Shown: positions 17,798 to 26,929 of the stretch, one piece after another
Position numbering within the stretch: position 1 is the stretch's first letter
Layout of the letters: the number at the start of each line of letters is the position of its first letter
Assembly (NCBI GenBank): GCA_009760855.2
Contig: WPIO01000315.1
Coordinates: 1 to 64,000 of the forward strand
Source of the DNA: Cristatella mucedo
Lineage: Eukaryota > Bryozoa > Phylactolaemata > Cristatellidae
Direction of reading: 5' to 3'
Length of the DNA stretch: 64,000 nt
The notes under the pieces: model-generated
The model's database searches: none
What the model saw: the letters and a program-made list of their open reading frames with translations, nothing else
What the model was told of the DNA's origin: nothing
Made by a program: the position numbers and the translations under genes

Positions 17798-17951
17798 CTT
17801 TTTTATTTGCGTAATTGTATTCATATTCATCACTTTCATTACTTTCATATTCATCACTTTCGTATTCACTTTCGTATTCTGATTCTTCTGGATTGTAATC
17901 AGGATCATCGCTGTTACACTCTTCATATTCTGATTCATATTCATTTTTCAT
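17787..17951 (-). CDS. Acidic Glu/Ser/Tyr repeat protein, 54 residues, ending KDEL
   Basis: The frame from ATG 17,951, directly after ATTATAGAA, encodes a highly acidic protein built of EYES and SDEYE repeats and ends in KKDEL. A C-terminal KDEL is the canonical ER-retrieval signal in animal cells, but there is no signal peptide, so ER targeting is doubtful and the match may be chance. The strong start motif and the repeated acidic pattern argue that it is real. The downstream gene's ATG lies inside its last codons (ATGAACTATAA), suggesting coupled expression. Confidence 0.42.
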   Translation of the reverse strand: MKNEYESEYEECNSDDPDYNPEESEYESEYESDEYESNESDEYEYNYANKKDEL

Positions 17952-17975
17952 TTCTATAATAATGAATTTTATTTA

Positions 17976-18143
17976 TTAATATAAATTTATTCTTGCCATC
18001 TCAAAAATTAACTCTTCTTCTGCTCTGTCATACACCATGTCTATTTGTAATTCATATAACTCTTTTGTTGTTTCTCGAATATCATGTTCGACTTTTACTT
18101 TTGCTACAGCTTCAATGATTTCTTCATTCTTTCGTTTTGGCAT
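17976..18143 (-). CDS. Small hypothetical helical protein, 55 residues
   Basis: A complete frame (MPKRKNEEII at the start, MARINLY at the end) of charged helices starts immediately after AATATAG. The N-terminus MPKRKN is basic, like a short nuclear-localisation-type patch. No family is recognised. It lies between the acidic gene and the polymerase end. Confidence 0.38.
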   Translation of the reverse strand: MPKRKNEEIIEAVAKVKVEHDIRETTKELYELQIDMVYDRAEEELIFEMARINLY

Positions 18144-18215
18144 CTATATTAGTTGCTTTAATATTCTTTAATTCATCAATATCACAAGTATTACATCGTC
18201 CTGGATTTAGAGTGA

Positions 18216-21200
18216 TTAGTATCGTTTCGAATCGAAAGCTGATAGTGCTACTTTTTCTAATTTATCAGTTAATAACTCGTGTTTACTCTGCGATATCTTA
18301 TAAACATTTCTAATCTGTTTTTCTTTAAAACCATCAATTGTTTTTCCGTTGAAGATTGATACACTATCTGTTAAACAATTGACAAAACTGTCATGACCCA
18401 TTGTTTTAGTTAAAACTGCTTTTGTAAGACCTTTTGCAGCTGCTTTTCTTTTTGCAATTTTTCGTTATACTTTTGTTTTATAACATCATAATAAAACTTC
18501 TGCATATGTAATTTAGATAAGTCAAGAATTGCGCTTCCTATAAACATTGGATTATTTAATCTAGTCTTTGATTGGTTCATTTGAAATAATGTTAACGTTT
18601 TGCTAAAATCTCTAAAGTTTAGCATTCTAGGATCTCGTATTTTTTAATTAAACTTTTTATTTCCTATCTCATCAATAACATTAATCAAATAAGTTTTTAC
18701 TCTTTTTTCAACATCTTCACATGTTTTTCCATACAATGCATTCATTATCAACTTCCAAAGATTTCTAAATAATTTTTTATTCGAATTTGCTGCTTTCATA
18801 TCAGCACACATTTGGATGAATGGTTCCAACCATCTAGATTGCTTAAATTTATAAACCTTTTTTACTGTAGCTGTCATTCCGTGCGTCAAACAAAATTTTA
18901 GATATCTATAGTGGATTAAATAATCTTTTTTTAATGAAAAGTCACACATCAGTTTTGGAACATTCCATGGACCTACTTTAAATTTATTTTGAAAATTAGA
19001 ATACTCACTACAATCAACAAGTCTGTTAGACGAGCATAATGGATATTCATTGTGTAAATCATGATAGTACTCTTTTGTTTTAGGATCGTATTCAATATCA
19101 ACAACAAAGAAAGCTCCAACATCCGACTCATCAGGTAATGATAGTATTTGTTCTCTATCCCATCCATCAATTGAGCACTCTTCAATTTCTCCTTGTGGAA
19201 CAAGTTCCATCATTGCTGTTGGGTATAAACTTGTAGCGTCTTGATAGGTAATCCATCTTGTCGGTTTGCAAGAATCATATCCAGGTACCATAGGATTGTT
19301 TGCTTTAACTAATCTACTATTCACTTGACAAATTCCACCACGAATTGACTTTTTAAATGTGTCAAACTTCTCTGTTTGTTAATAACTCAATTTTTACACC
19401 AGAATACCAAAACACAGCACTCCATAAAAAGTTTGGTGTTGTAACAAAATTTGCAGGATCTAATTTTAGTTTAGATATCAATCCTTTTCAAAAACTTTCA
19501 AAACAATCTGCTAACGGCAGAACATCAGTGATTAAATATAAATCATGATAATCAATGAATGATTTGCAATCAAATTCTTTCCAAACATCATTTGCTTTTT
19601 TATAATCATCGTCTGATATTCCTTCCATATAAACATTAGAGTAAAAAGATTCCTTACTAGGTAAAGAATCACACTTAAATTTTTCCAAAGAATCCTTAAA
19701 CTCGTAAGGATATTCTCCTTTAACAGTAAGTTTAAGATATTTTCCTTTATACTTTTCGCTTAAAAATTTATTTGAAATTGGAAAGCAATCAATTGTTTTT
19801 CCCATTGTTGAAGCAATAGTTTCTAATGACCCGATCATAAACTGCATACTGTCTTTAAAAACCAAATCACCAACTTTGAGCATCGTGTACTTTTCTAAAT
19901 TATTTGCAATTGGTTCTGCTTCAACGCTAAAATTCTCTAATGCTTTAACAATGATATGTGAGTTGAACTCCCTAAAGTTATGGAATAAAACAGGTAATTG
20001 CCATTTTCTAAATCCATGCTTGCTTGCATGAGTGGTGTGCGGCACCTCCATATTTATTTGTTAAATGGCAATGGTCAACTACTTTTCTCAACTCATTATT
20101 TCTTTGATTAAAAGGACCTTTTCACATCCAACAGAAAATTGCATCATCATGTGCTTTTATTTCATCATCAGTTATATCTATCATCATGCTATCTAAATAT
20201 TTTTCAACTAGTCTAGTTTTTTATAAAAATCTGATACAGCAAATAATCTTTTTAAGAAAGTATTCACACAATCAGGACCAACGTTTAAAAACCTATCAAC
20301 AACTTCACCATTCCAGTCAACTATAACATATGCTGCAGAGCATGGTGTGTGTGTTGAAAAGTGGTCATTATGTTCTCCTTTTTGCACAAAACATTCAAAG
20401 TCTGCATAACAAACATAAGGACATACATTAAGATGTTTGAATGAATCAAATGATATAAATTTATTATGTTCGTCTGGCATTACATATATTGTTGTTCCTG
20501 AGTTTATGCTATCACATATTTCTAAATGTTCATCTACTTGAAGCTTGTCAAAAAATCTATTTAAACACCGATGTCAGTAATATTGTTTTCCTCCAGAACT
20601 AGATGGTCTGCACAAAGCGTTAAAATTGTTAATCAAAATATAATGTTCGATATCACCACTTGTTATAAGCAACAGATTAATATGTCTATTTGGAATCTCT
20701 TCAGCTTTCTTAACAACTCTTAAAGGAGAAACTCTTGATTTTTGTACCCACACGAGTAAACACTTACGCTAACATTCATAGCTTTCTCTAGTTTATTTGT
20801 GTCTTTAACTTTCATCGGCCACTCGACATCACTAATTAAACTGAGGTATTGCTCATTTAGTATTTTTTTTAAATCATTTGTCTTCCATTTATTTATTTCT
20901 ACTGGATTTAGAGCTCTCAAAACACACCATAGTGCACACAACTCATCATCATAGTTTTCTTAGCAAGATAATCAGGGGTTTCAACATATGAACCACCACT
21001 AATTGGAATATATTTAGCTATAACAACTTAAAATGAATGAAAGCCAATAAATAGCCAAACAGAACCAACACCTCTCTCAACTAGTAACTCAGAATTTATA
21101 TCAAGTGCAAGCATTATTTTATCATAAATTTCATCTGCTGATTCACTATCCATAGTTAAAATTGATTTGGATTGAGAACCTCTTCTCTCAGTTTCACCAG

Positions 21201-21610
21201 TATCAAACGTTTTCATATCAAATGATACTCTAAAATGAATTCTAATAAAAGGCCATATTTCTCTAACTCTATTAAGCAATAATTTTGTTTGATATCTGAG
21301 TGATTCTCTTAAAGTCTCCAAACCATTTTTTAGTATTATATGTAGAAGTTGAAGTATTTCCACCAGCAGTTAAAATTGGATTAGTATATCCTACCTTGTT
21401 AAGTCTCCCAGTTTTACCAACATATTTAATTGAAGGAAGATCAAAGTCAATACTCATCAATCTTCTAGCTTCATTTGAAGAAATTATTCTTTCTTTTATA
21501 ATTCTTTTAGCTTTGTGGTCATATTTAGTTATTGGTAAATCAAAATCAACATTGATTAGTCTCCTTGTCTTAGACGCAAAAGAATTTCTTTGTCTAATTG
21601 GAAAAACCAT
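18216..21610 (-). pseudogene. Protein-primed family-B DNA polymerase, multiply broken and lacking motif C
   Basis: Pieces of one long polymerase are readable in order: 21,610-21,272, 21,363-21,028, 20,941-20,720, 20,480-20,208, 20,051-19,488, 19,324-18,644, 18,625-18,410 and 18,401-18,216. The N-terminal region holds a GVGSVWL segment and CALWCVLRALNPVE, typical of Polinton-type PolB N-termini. Exo I is YADFECF (D27/E29 of its piece). The Exo II region reads FHNFREFNSH, with Asn where the catalytic Asp is expected. Exo III is in DLYLITDVLPLADCF. Palm motif A is DATSLYPTAM and motif B is KLIMNALYGKT. Motif C (YxDTDS) is absent: VIKQKYNEKLQ runs directly into the region expected well downstream of it. 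There are at least five frameshifts and one in-frame TAA (18,644-18,646). The enzyme is dead in this copy. TTATATAGAAAG abuts the ATG at 21,610. Confidence 0.82.
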
Positions 21611-21622
21611 CTTTCTATATAA
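21611..21622 (-). promoter_or_regulatory. ATG-abutting motif before the DNA polymerase
   Basis: On the minus strand this reads CTTATATAGAAAG directly before the polymerase ATG, matching the motif of the structural genes. If it is a promoter, early and late genes are not separated by this signal. Confidence 0.5.
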
Positions 21623-21719
21623 GGTAATAATATTTTGTTTAAATAAAAATAAAATTGCAACATAATTTTTTACTATAATATATAAAGATTTTGAAAATAG
21701 ATATTCTAGTCTTAAAAGA

Positions 21720-21948
21720 CTTTAACGAGTTCGAGTGATAACGAGAACGAGTGTGATGATGTGTTTTTACCACTATACGATGTTTTTATATTTGAAATGA
21801 GCGCTTTTTTCATTTCACAACGTTTTTAGTTTTTAAACGAGTTCGAGTGTTAACGAGAACGAGTCGAAAAATTAAAAATGTCGTAAAAGGGAAAAAGATG
21901 CGAGTTGAAAAAATAAAAATGTCGTATAGGGTAAAAACACATCATCAC
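21720..21948. repeat. Right terminus of the element: nested inverted and direct repeats
   Basis: An arm at 21,753-21,788 (GTGATGATGTGTTTTTACC...) is repeated in inverted orientation at 21,914-21,948, with one indel and a few mismatches. The segment ACGAGTTCGAGTG(A/T)TAACGAGAACGAGT is present as a direct repeat at about 21,725 and 21,837. A third repeat, GAGT(C/T)GAAAAA.TAAAAATGTCGTA, occurs at about 21,861 and 21,903. A small palindrome (TTTGAAATGA...TCATTTCA) lies at 21,791-21,817. Directly after 21,948 the sequence turns GC-rich. This is where the terminal inverted repeat of a Polinton is expected; its partner would lie left of the window. The inverted arms could fold into a hairpin of about 196 bp. 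Confidence 0.65.
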
Positions 21949-22054
21949 GGGCGGTGGTCCGTCTCTTCTCAGGTCGCTCGGCATCACTCAGCGATATTTG
22001 CTCCTCCTCCTCCTCATTCATCGTAGATAAGCGCCAAGGTAGGAGCGAGCGTCG

Positions 22055-22762
22055 GCCGCATGTGGGGCTTCCACTCTAGCGCTCGCCACTCGCTCGTTAA
22101 GCGCGATGCCGCTGCCTCCACCAGTCTGCGACGTCACGTGACATTCGTCTCCCCCACCCGGCAAAACGTCTCAGGGGCGCCTATCCAGTCATCTGCACGG
22201 GTCAGCTGACCTTGCACTCTCTCCAGGCTGCTGGCGAACCAAGCTGTGTAACTAACGCTTGAAGCCGTGGCTCATCTGGACCGTGGCCGGATTGTAGGCC
22301 TGAGCGCCGCCGCTCTGCTGGCAGTCTGCCTCTGTCCTGGCGCTACCCGCGGGATCACGCTGGGTCACCACGGTTATCGTCGTTGGGCTACCGGCGCTCA
22401 GCGACAGAGCGAATCGGTAGCTAAGATCGGTCGCCGTCCGGTATCGGCGTCGCTCGAGGGGCGGGACGAACGAGCCGACCCGGTGACGCGAGTTGTATGC
22501 GTCTGTGGCTTCTCGGCCGCGATGTATGCCCCGTCTGTGGCTGGTGGTTGAGCCTTTGACGTAAGCATGTGGCCCAACACAGAGGCACTCCAGTATCTGT
22601 GGTGAGTCAGTCAGCCCCCAGCTCGTATATATACCCGCTAGGGAATAAAGAATTGTATTCACTGCTTGTTCACTGCTCACATTCGCCTGCTCGCGTCTTC
22701 GTGTCTTCGTGAGACTCCACTAGTGCTACTGCAGCTACTGGAGAACTCCAATAGTGCTACAC
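22055..22762 (+). repeat. LTR-like segment next to the element end
   Basis: The segment ends with a promoter and polyadenylation-like arrangement: CGTATATATACCCGCT at about 22,624, then GAATAAAG 15-20 bases later. A C/T-rich stretch and a terminal TGCTACA follow. A possible TG start is TGTGGGGCTTCC at 22,055. TG...CA ends with a TATA box and AATAAA close together are typical of Gypsy-type LTRs. No gag/pol or second LTR is seen nearby, so it would be a solo LTR. The boundaries are approximate and the open frames inside look incidental. Confidence 0.35.
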
Positions 22763-23879
22763 AGTAACGCAACACGTGTCAGCTAGTTCCTCTAGAGAAG
22801 GGCGTCCCGGTCTGCCGCTGTCTCTCCCTAAAAACCTGGAAGTCGGGGTCTGCTCGTGGCGAAACCTAGGACTCTAGGGACCCGGGCCGTAATCACTTCG
22901 AATAGGATGGGTTTTTCATAGTTCCTTGCCACCAATGTCACTGCAACTCATCAAAGTTTCCGATCTCACCAAAGTGTTTCTGGGGAACAGTTGAACTATC
23001 GAAGAAGCTCTATTCACCGTTTATAGCTGGCTTTGAAGTAGCCGATACAAAAAGCACTGCTGAAAATGGCTGCATGCAATCTGAAGAACGAAACTCGGAA
23101 TCGGGTTGTACATTAACACACCTGTATTTTAGGCGAAAGATGCAAATAAATAAAAATATATTTGCTAGAATGAAATCTAATGCACTAACAAATTAGCGAA
23201 TATAAAAGTCGCAAAATACGTGTAAATAGACCTGGCTCAGTCCAAGTTGGTAGAAGCACGCTTATCATCAGTTTAGTTGGAAGTTGTCAGATGTCTCCAT
23301 TCGGTTCTAGTTCGCAATCTGTTTCGTGAATTGCGACCCCCAGGCTAAGCTGTAACTACATGTAGCGCATAAGTACTCGGCCCTGAATTGCGTTTCACTG
23401 AGTCCAATTTATTAGTGGCTCATGTATCGTGCGTATTGAGAGTTGCGTGTTTCATAATGCTTGACCTTGTATCAGTGACTCGATGTAAGCCTGCAATTAA
23501 CTGGGAGTAAGAAAACTACGCAGCTATTGACCAACTCAGAACGTCTCCTGCGCATATTTGAAGCGCGGCTCATTTGTGACTCATATCAAAAGCAGTAGCA
23601 TGAGTAGTAACCGGTAGTGAACTCGAATTGAACGATGGTAAAAGCAAATTGCTAGTTAGGCTTAACAATTAGCTGCTAAAGAATTATGAAACTTATTTCT
23701 AAAAATGGGCTAGCAATCACATCTCCTGTAACAGTTACATGAAATCTGGGGGTCCTGTTCCAAAGTGAAGTTTAACCAAATTGCATCAACAGCTTCTCTG
23801 TGTAGTCAGTCTAATCTCAATTACGTAAAACTGCGAACCTTGGGCCGGCTTTAGCAAGATTGTTATATTGAAGTTTGCC
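22763..23879. other. Intergenic host DNA, nothing recognised
   Basis: The composition is mixed, with frequent stops in all frames. I see no repeat family, tRNA or gene here. Confidence 0.5.
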
Positions 23880-24140
23880 AATGCATGAATGACTTCCCGT
23901 TTTGACTTCGACAGTGCAATATTCCCAGGTACACTCACCGTTAGTGCAAATATTGGCAGCAAAGCTTGTCAGTCGTAAAGTTCGCACTTGCCTTATAACA
24001 CCACTTCTTAAAGACCTTTACTGGCTTCTATCAAGCAGAATATCAACTTCAAGATTGTATCACTTAATTTTAGGTTCCTTTCTGCTCTATATCCCTCCTT
24101 AATATCCGAAATACTTGAAAACTCAAACCAGGCGTCGTAA
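23880..24140 (+). mobile_element. Decayed LINE fragment (reverse transcriptase C-terminal region)
   Basis: Translated pieces such as LLKDLYWLLSSRI correspond to the LxxLHWLPVKxRI block found in better copies at 35,000-38,000. The fragment is heavily mutated and ends where another copy's tail begins. Confidence 0.45.
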
Positions 24141-24221
24141 CAGCCACCCTTAAGACTCGAGTTATTTATTTGTGCTTCAAACGAACCTCTAATCCCTTTG
24201 GAAACCTTCCATTTAGTTTTT

Positions 24222-25060
24222 GTTAATAATAATGATAGTAATAATAGACTTGATAAAGTACCCTCAGAGAACTCAATCTCTTTTAGGCGCTTTACATTTG
24301 CAGCACAGGAGCACGATCGAGTGGTGAGTGGTATCATGCTTGATAAACAACATGAATAACATATGCTCCGAAAGCCTGGAACTCCCTCTCGACCTGCGTC
24401 AGAACATCCCTTGACCTGACCACATTTAAAAAGAATTTAAAGACACACCTATTTAGGACAGCATTTAGTGGGTCCCTGTGATTCGTCTATCATGTGCTTA
24501 TGCGTACTGACACTGTGCATGCTGCCACTAACCACATTTGCATGCTGACCCTGTGCATATCACCCTGACCATGTTATTATTCATTTTGTTTGCTTGTCAA
24601 GCATGATTTTACTCACCATTCAAATGCATTTCCCTTTGCAGCAAATGTAAAGCGCCTAAAGAGAGATTGAGTTCTCTGAGGGCGCTTTATCAAGTGTATT
24701 ATTATTATTATTATTCTTATTAAAATGGTTAGGGGTGACATGCACTGCGTCAGCATGCAAATGTGGTTAGTGGCAGCATGCACAGTGTCAGCACGCTCAA
24801 GCACATAAAGGAAAAATCACAGGGATCCAGTAAATGCTGTCATAAATAGGTTCGTTTTTAGTTTCTTTTTAAATGTGATCAAGTTAGGTAATGTCGCAAC
24901 GGAAGTCGGGATTGAGTTCCAGGCTTTGGGAGCATACGAACTAAATGCACGGTCTCCAAAAGATGGTTTGTTAGCTTCCAACGCGCGAAACTCGATCCAG
25001 CTACCATCACGAAGAATCTTAATGACATTCCAAAAAGGATTCTAAAAACGAACTAATTTC
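24222..25060 (-). mobile_element. CR1/L2-like LINE 3' part, split by a younger insertion
   Basis: The conserved 3' tail of the first LINE family (complement of AAGCGCC...GAGTTCTCTGAGG and CAAGCATGAT) lies at 24,222-24,360. The preceding part of the same tail (GTTAGGGGTGACATGCAC onward) and the end of the coding region resume at 24,722-25,060. The break point in both pieces is at the same place of the consensus (around CATGGTTAGGGG). The 24,361-24,721 copy therefore jumped into this one in the opposite orientation. Confidence 0.65.
24361..24721 (+). mobile_element. 5'-truncated LINE 3' end with (ATT)n tail
   Basis: It starts in the terminal coding region (CCGAAAGCCTGGAACTCCCT) and runs through the conserved 3' UTR (TTTAGTGGGTCCCTGTGATTCG, CTAACCACATTTGCATGC). 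It ends in AAGCGCCTAAAGAGAGATTGAG, GGGCGCTTTATCAAGTG and (ATT)n. This is the typical end of the dominant LINE family in this window. Confidence 0.7.
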
Positions 25061-26225
25061 TGACAGCATTCGCTGGGTCAATGCGAGCTGTCTTTTTTAT
25101 GCGTATGCCTTCTGCCATTGCGCCTGTTATAACGAAGCAGTTGTAATACTTCCTTTCCAGCATGTGTAAAGTGCCAAGGCAAAGATGTATCTGTCTTCGG
25201 ATGCTATACACATTTAATATATATATGTCATTACATATACACATATTGTTCTTAACAGTTTTACGATTACTGTTATTGATCTGCCACGGCGGGTCTCGTG
25301 CCAACGTTTGATCGAGTTGATGGCCTCACTTTCCTGCAAGCCTATTGCTTTGCCTGGGCATTGCACTGGGATTGCTTTTTCTACAGCATGGATTCAAAGT
25401 GCTTGTGCCAATTCCAGAGATTGTGTGTCAAGATCCATCGGCCGCCTGGTTAGCCTTTGAATTATTGTTAACTCAGAGTCTGCATCAAGTCCCCAATCTT
25501 TTTACGATTTCTACTCTCACTCTTGCCGACGGAACCGCCAGGCATAATCTATCTAGTCTTTCATTGCCATGCCGATGACACACATGCGTACCCCAGCGTG
25601 CTGACCTTTCCCAGTCTTCCGCAGCTCCAGACTCCTTCAATCGCTTCGCAGCTCACATTGCCGATATTAGTGGAGACGCGGAAGCCCAGGAGGTAAGGTG
25701 CTAGCTCTTCACGAACCGAGGTCATGGATTCAAATAATCTAGTGGGTGGTCCAGCTTTATTGCCAACTGCAACCGTAGTGATAGCCGTTAAGGCTCTTTT
25801 GCCGCACTATAAATGAGGCTGAGAAGTAAATTATTTTTACTTTTTAGTTTGAAAGAATCGTCTTTTATGTGCTTTTGTATGACGCATGTCCTTTTCACTA
25901 ATTAGCTTAAATTTCTGCTGTCCATTCCACGTGACTTGTCTAGAGCGAGATCTGTACTTTAGGAACAGTAGCGGCTTTTACAGTCAGGTAGCAGATTCAA
26001 TACGGCTTGATTAAGCTTGAAGCATACCAGAATAGCAGGTAAAACGGTTGCAGATTAATACTCAATTTCAGTTAAAAGCGTACGCATTCATTCGCAAAAA
26101 GCTTGCCGAGACTTTGCTCGAACATGAAATGGAAACTCGAAGCTAAGGTTTCTAAGCCCCCCAAGTTCAGTGCTAAAAGGTTTGCTAGATACAATATCGG
26201 CGTCATAGTCAAGCGTTTCTTTTAG
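25061..26225. other. Host DNA with a degenerate SINE, no gene recognised
   Basis: Around 25,690-25,815 there is a weak match to the SINE at 43,435 (GGTAAGG..., GGATTCAAAT, GTGATAGCCGTTAAGGCTCTT). The rest has no recognisable repeat or coding signal. Confidence 0.4.
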
Positions 26226-26430
26226 ACCGTGTGCATGCTGCCACTAACCACATTTACATGCTGACCCTGTGCATATCACCCCTAACCACATTATTCAATA
26301 AGCATGATATTACCCATCATTCACTTGCTTTTCCCTCTGTAGCAAATGTAAAGCGCTTAGAGAGAGATTGAGTTCTCCGAGGGTGCTGTATCAAGTGCAT
26401 TATTATTATTATTATTATTATTATTAACGT
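26226..26430 (+). mobile_element. LINE 3' tail fragment with (ATT)n
   Basis: It carries CATGCTGCCACTAACCACATTTACATGCTGACC, AAATGTAAAGCGCTTAGAGAGAGATTGAG and a pure ATT run at about 26,400-26,427. It is the same family as at 24,361. Confidence 0.65.
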
Positions 26431-26929
26431 TCGCCCTTCACTAGTTGCGTTAAAGGCACGTCGTTTGTGAAGTTCAAAGGTCACGATATTCCGAAGATAA
26501 TAACGCAGTGCTCGATATTCTGCTTTCTGTGGGAGCAACAATATCCTACTAGAAAACGTACAAATGCTGGCCTGTATTTTACGGCTGATGCGACACGTTA
26601 CTGCCACCCGGCTTATAGACACATCTCCGACAGAGCAACTGCGATCAGACTATTTTCAAGCACCCGTTGAAATGGCGTATTGTCGATGGCTGCAGAGAGG
26701 ATATACGTTAATAATTTACTGGGAAATGAGATCCAGTTTAATTTATAAGAGCACTTCTTGCAAACGCACAGCCGGCGTTGCTGGAGACGTCGCTGACGAC
26801 ACCAACTGGTTGTCATGGGCAGCAACCCACACTTTGTACTCCCCTCCGACTGAGATCTTAAGGCAAAGGCATTTCCGAGCTGCTGTTGTTTGGCCACAAA
26901 GAGGCTGCAGCAACAGCCAGAATGCAGCA

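Noticed and set aside
17798-17944. Met/Asn/Lys-rich N-terminal extension of the 17,492-17,797 gene
   Set aside because: It is the wrong frame of the acidic EYES-repeat gene, which has a perfect start motif; the low complexity is a by-product.
221-18646. Alternative genetic code with TAA read as an amino acid
   Set aside because: Clear gene ends also use TAA, TAG and TGA stops interrupt frames too, and frameshifts accompany them, so decay explains the data better.
1-21948. A free giant-virus, virophage or bacteriophage genome fragment
   Set aside because: Although the start motif and fibres look virus- or phage-like, the rve integrase, PolB, A32-like ATPase and adenain-like protease set is that of Maverick/Polinton and adintovirus elements, and the right end joins animal repeat DNA.
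22252-22680. 142-codon minus-strand frame and overlapping plus frames next to the element end
   Set aside because: GC-rich sequence gives long frames on both strands, with no family signal, within an LTR-like segment.
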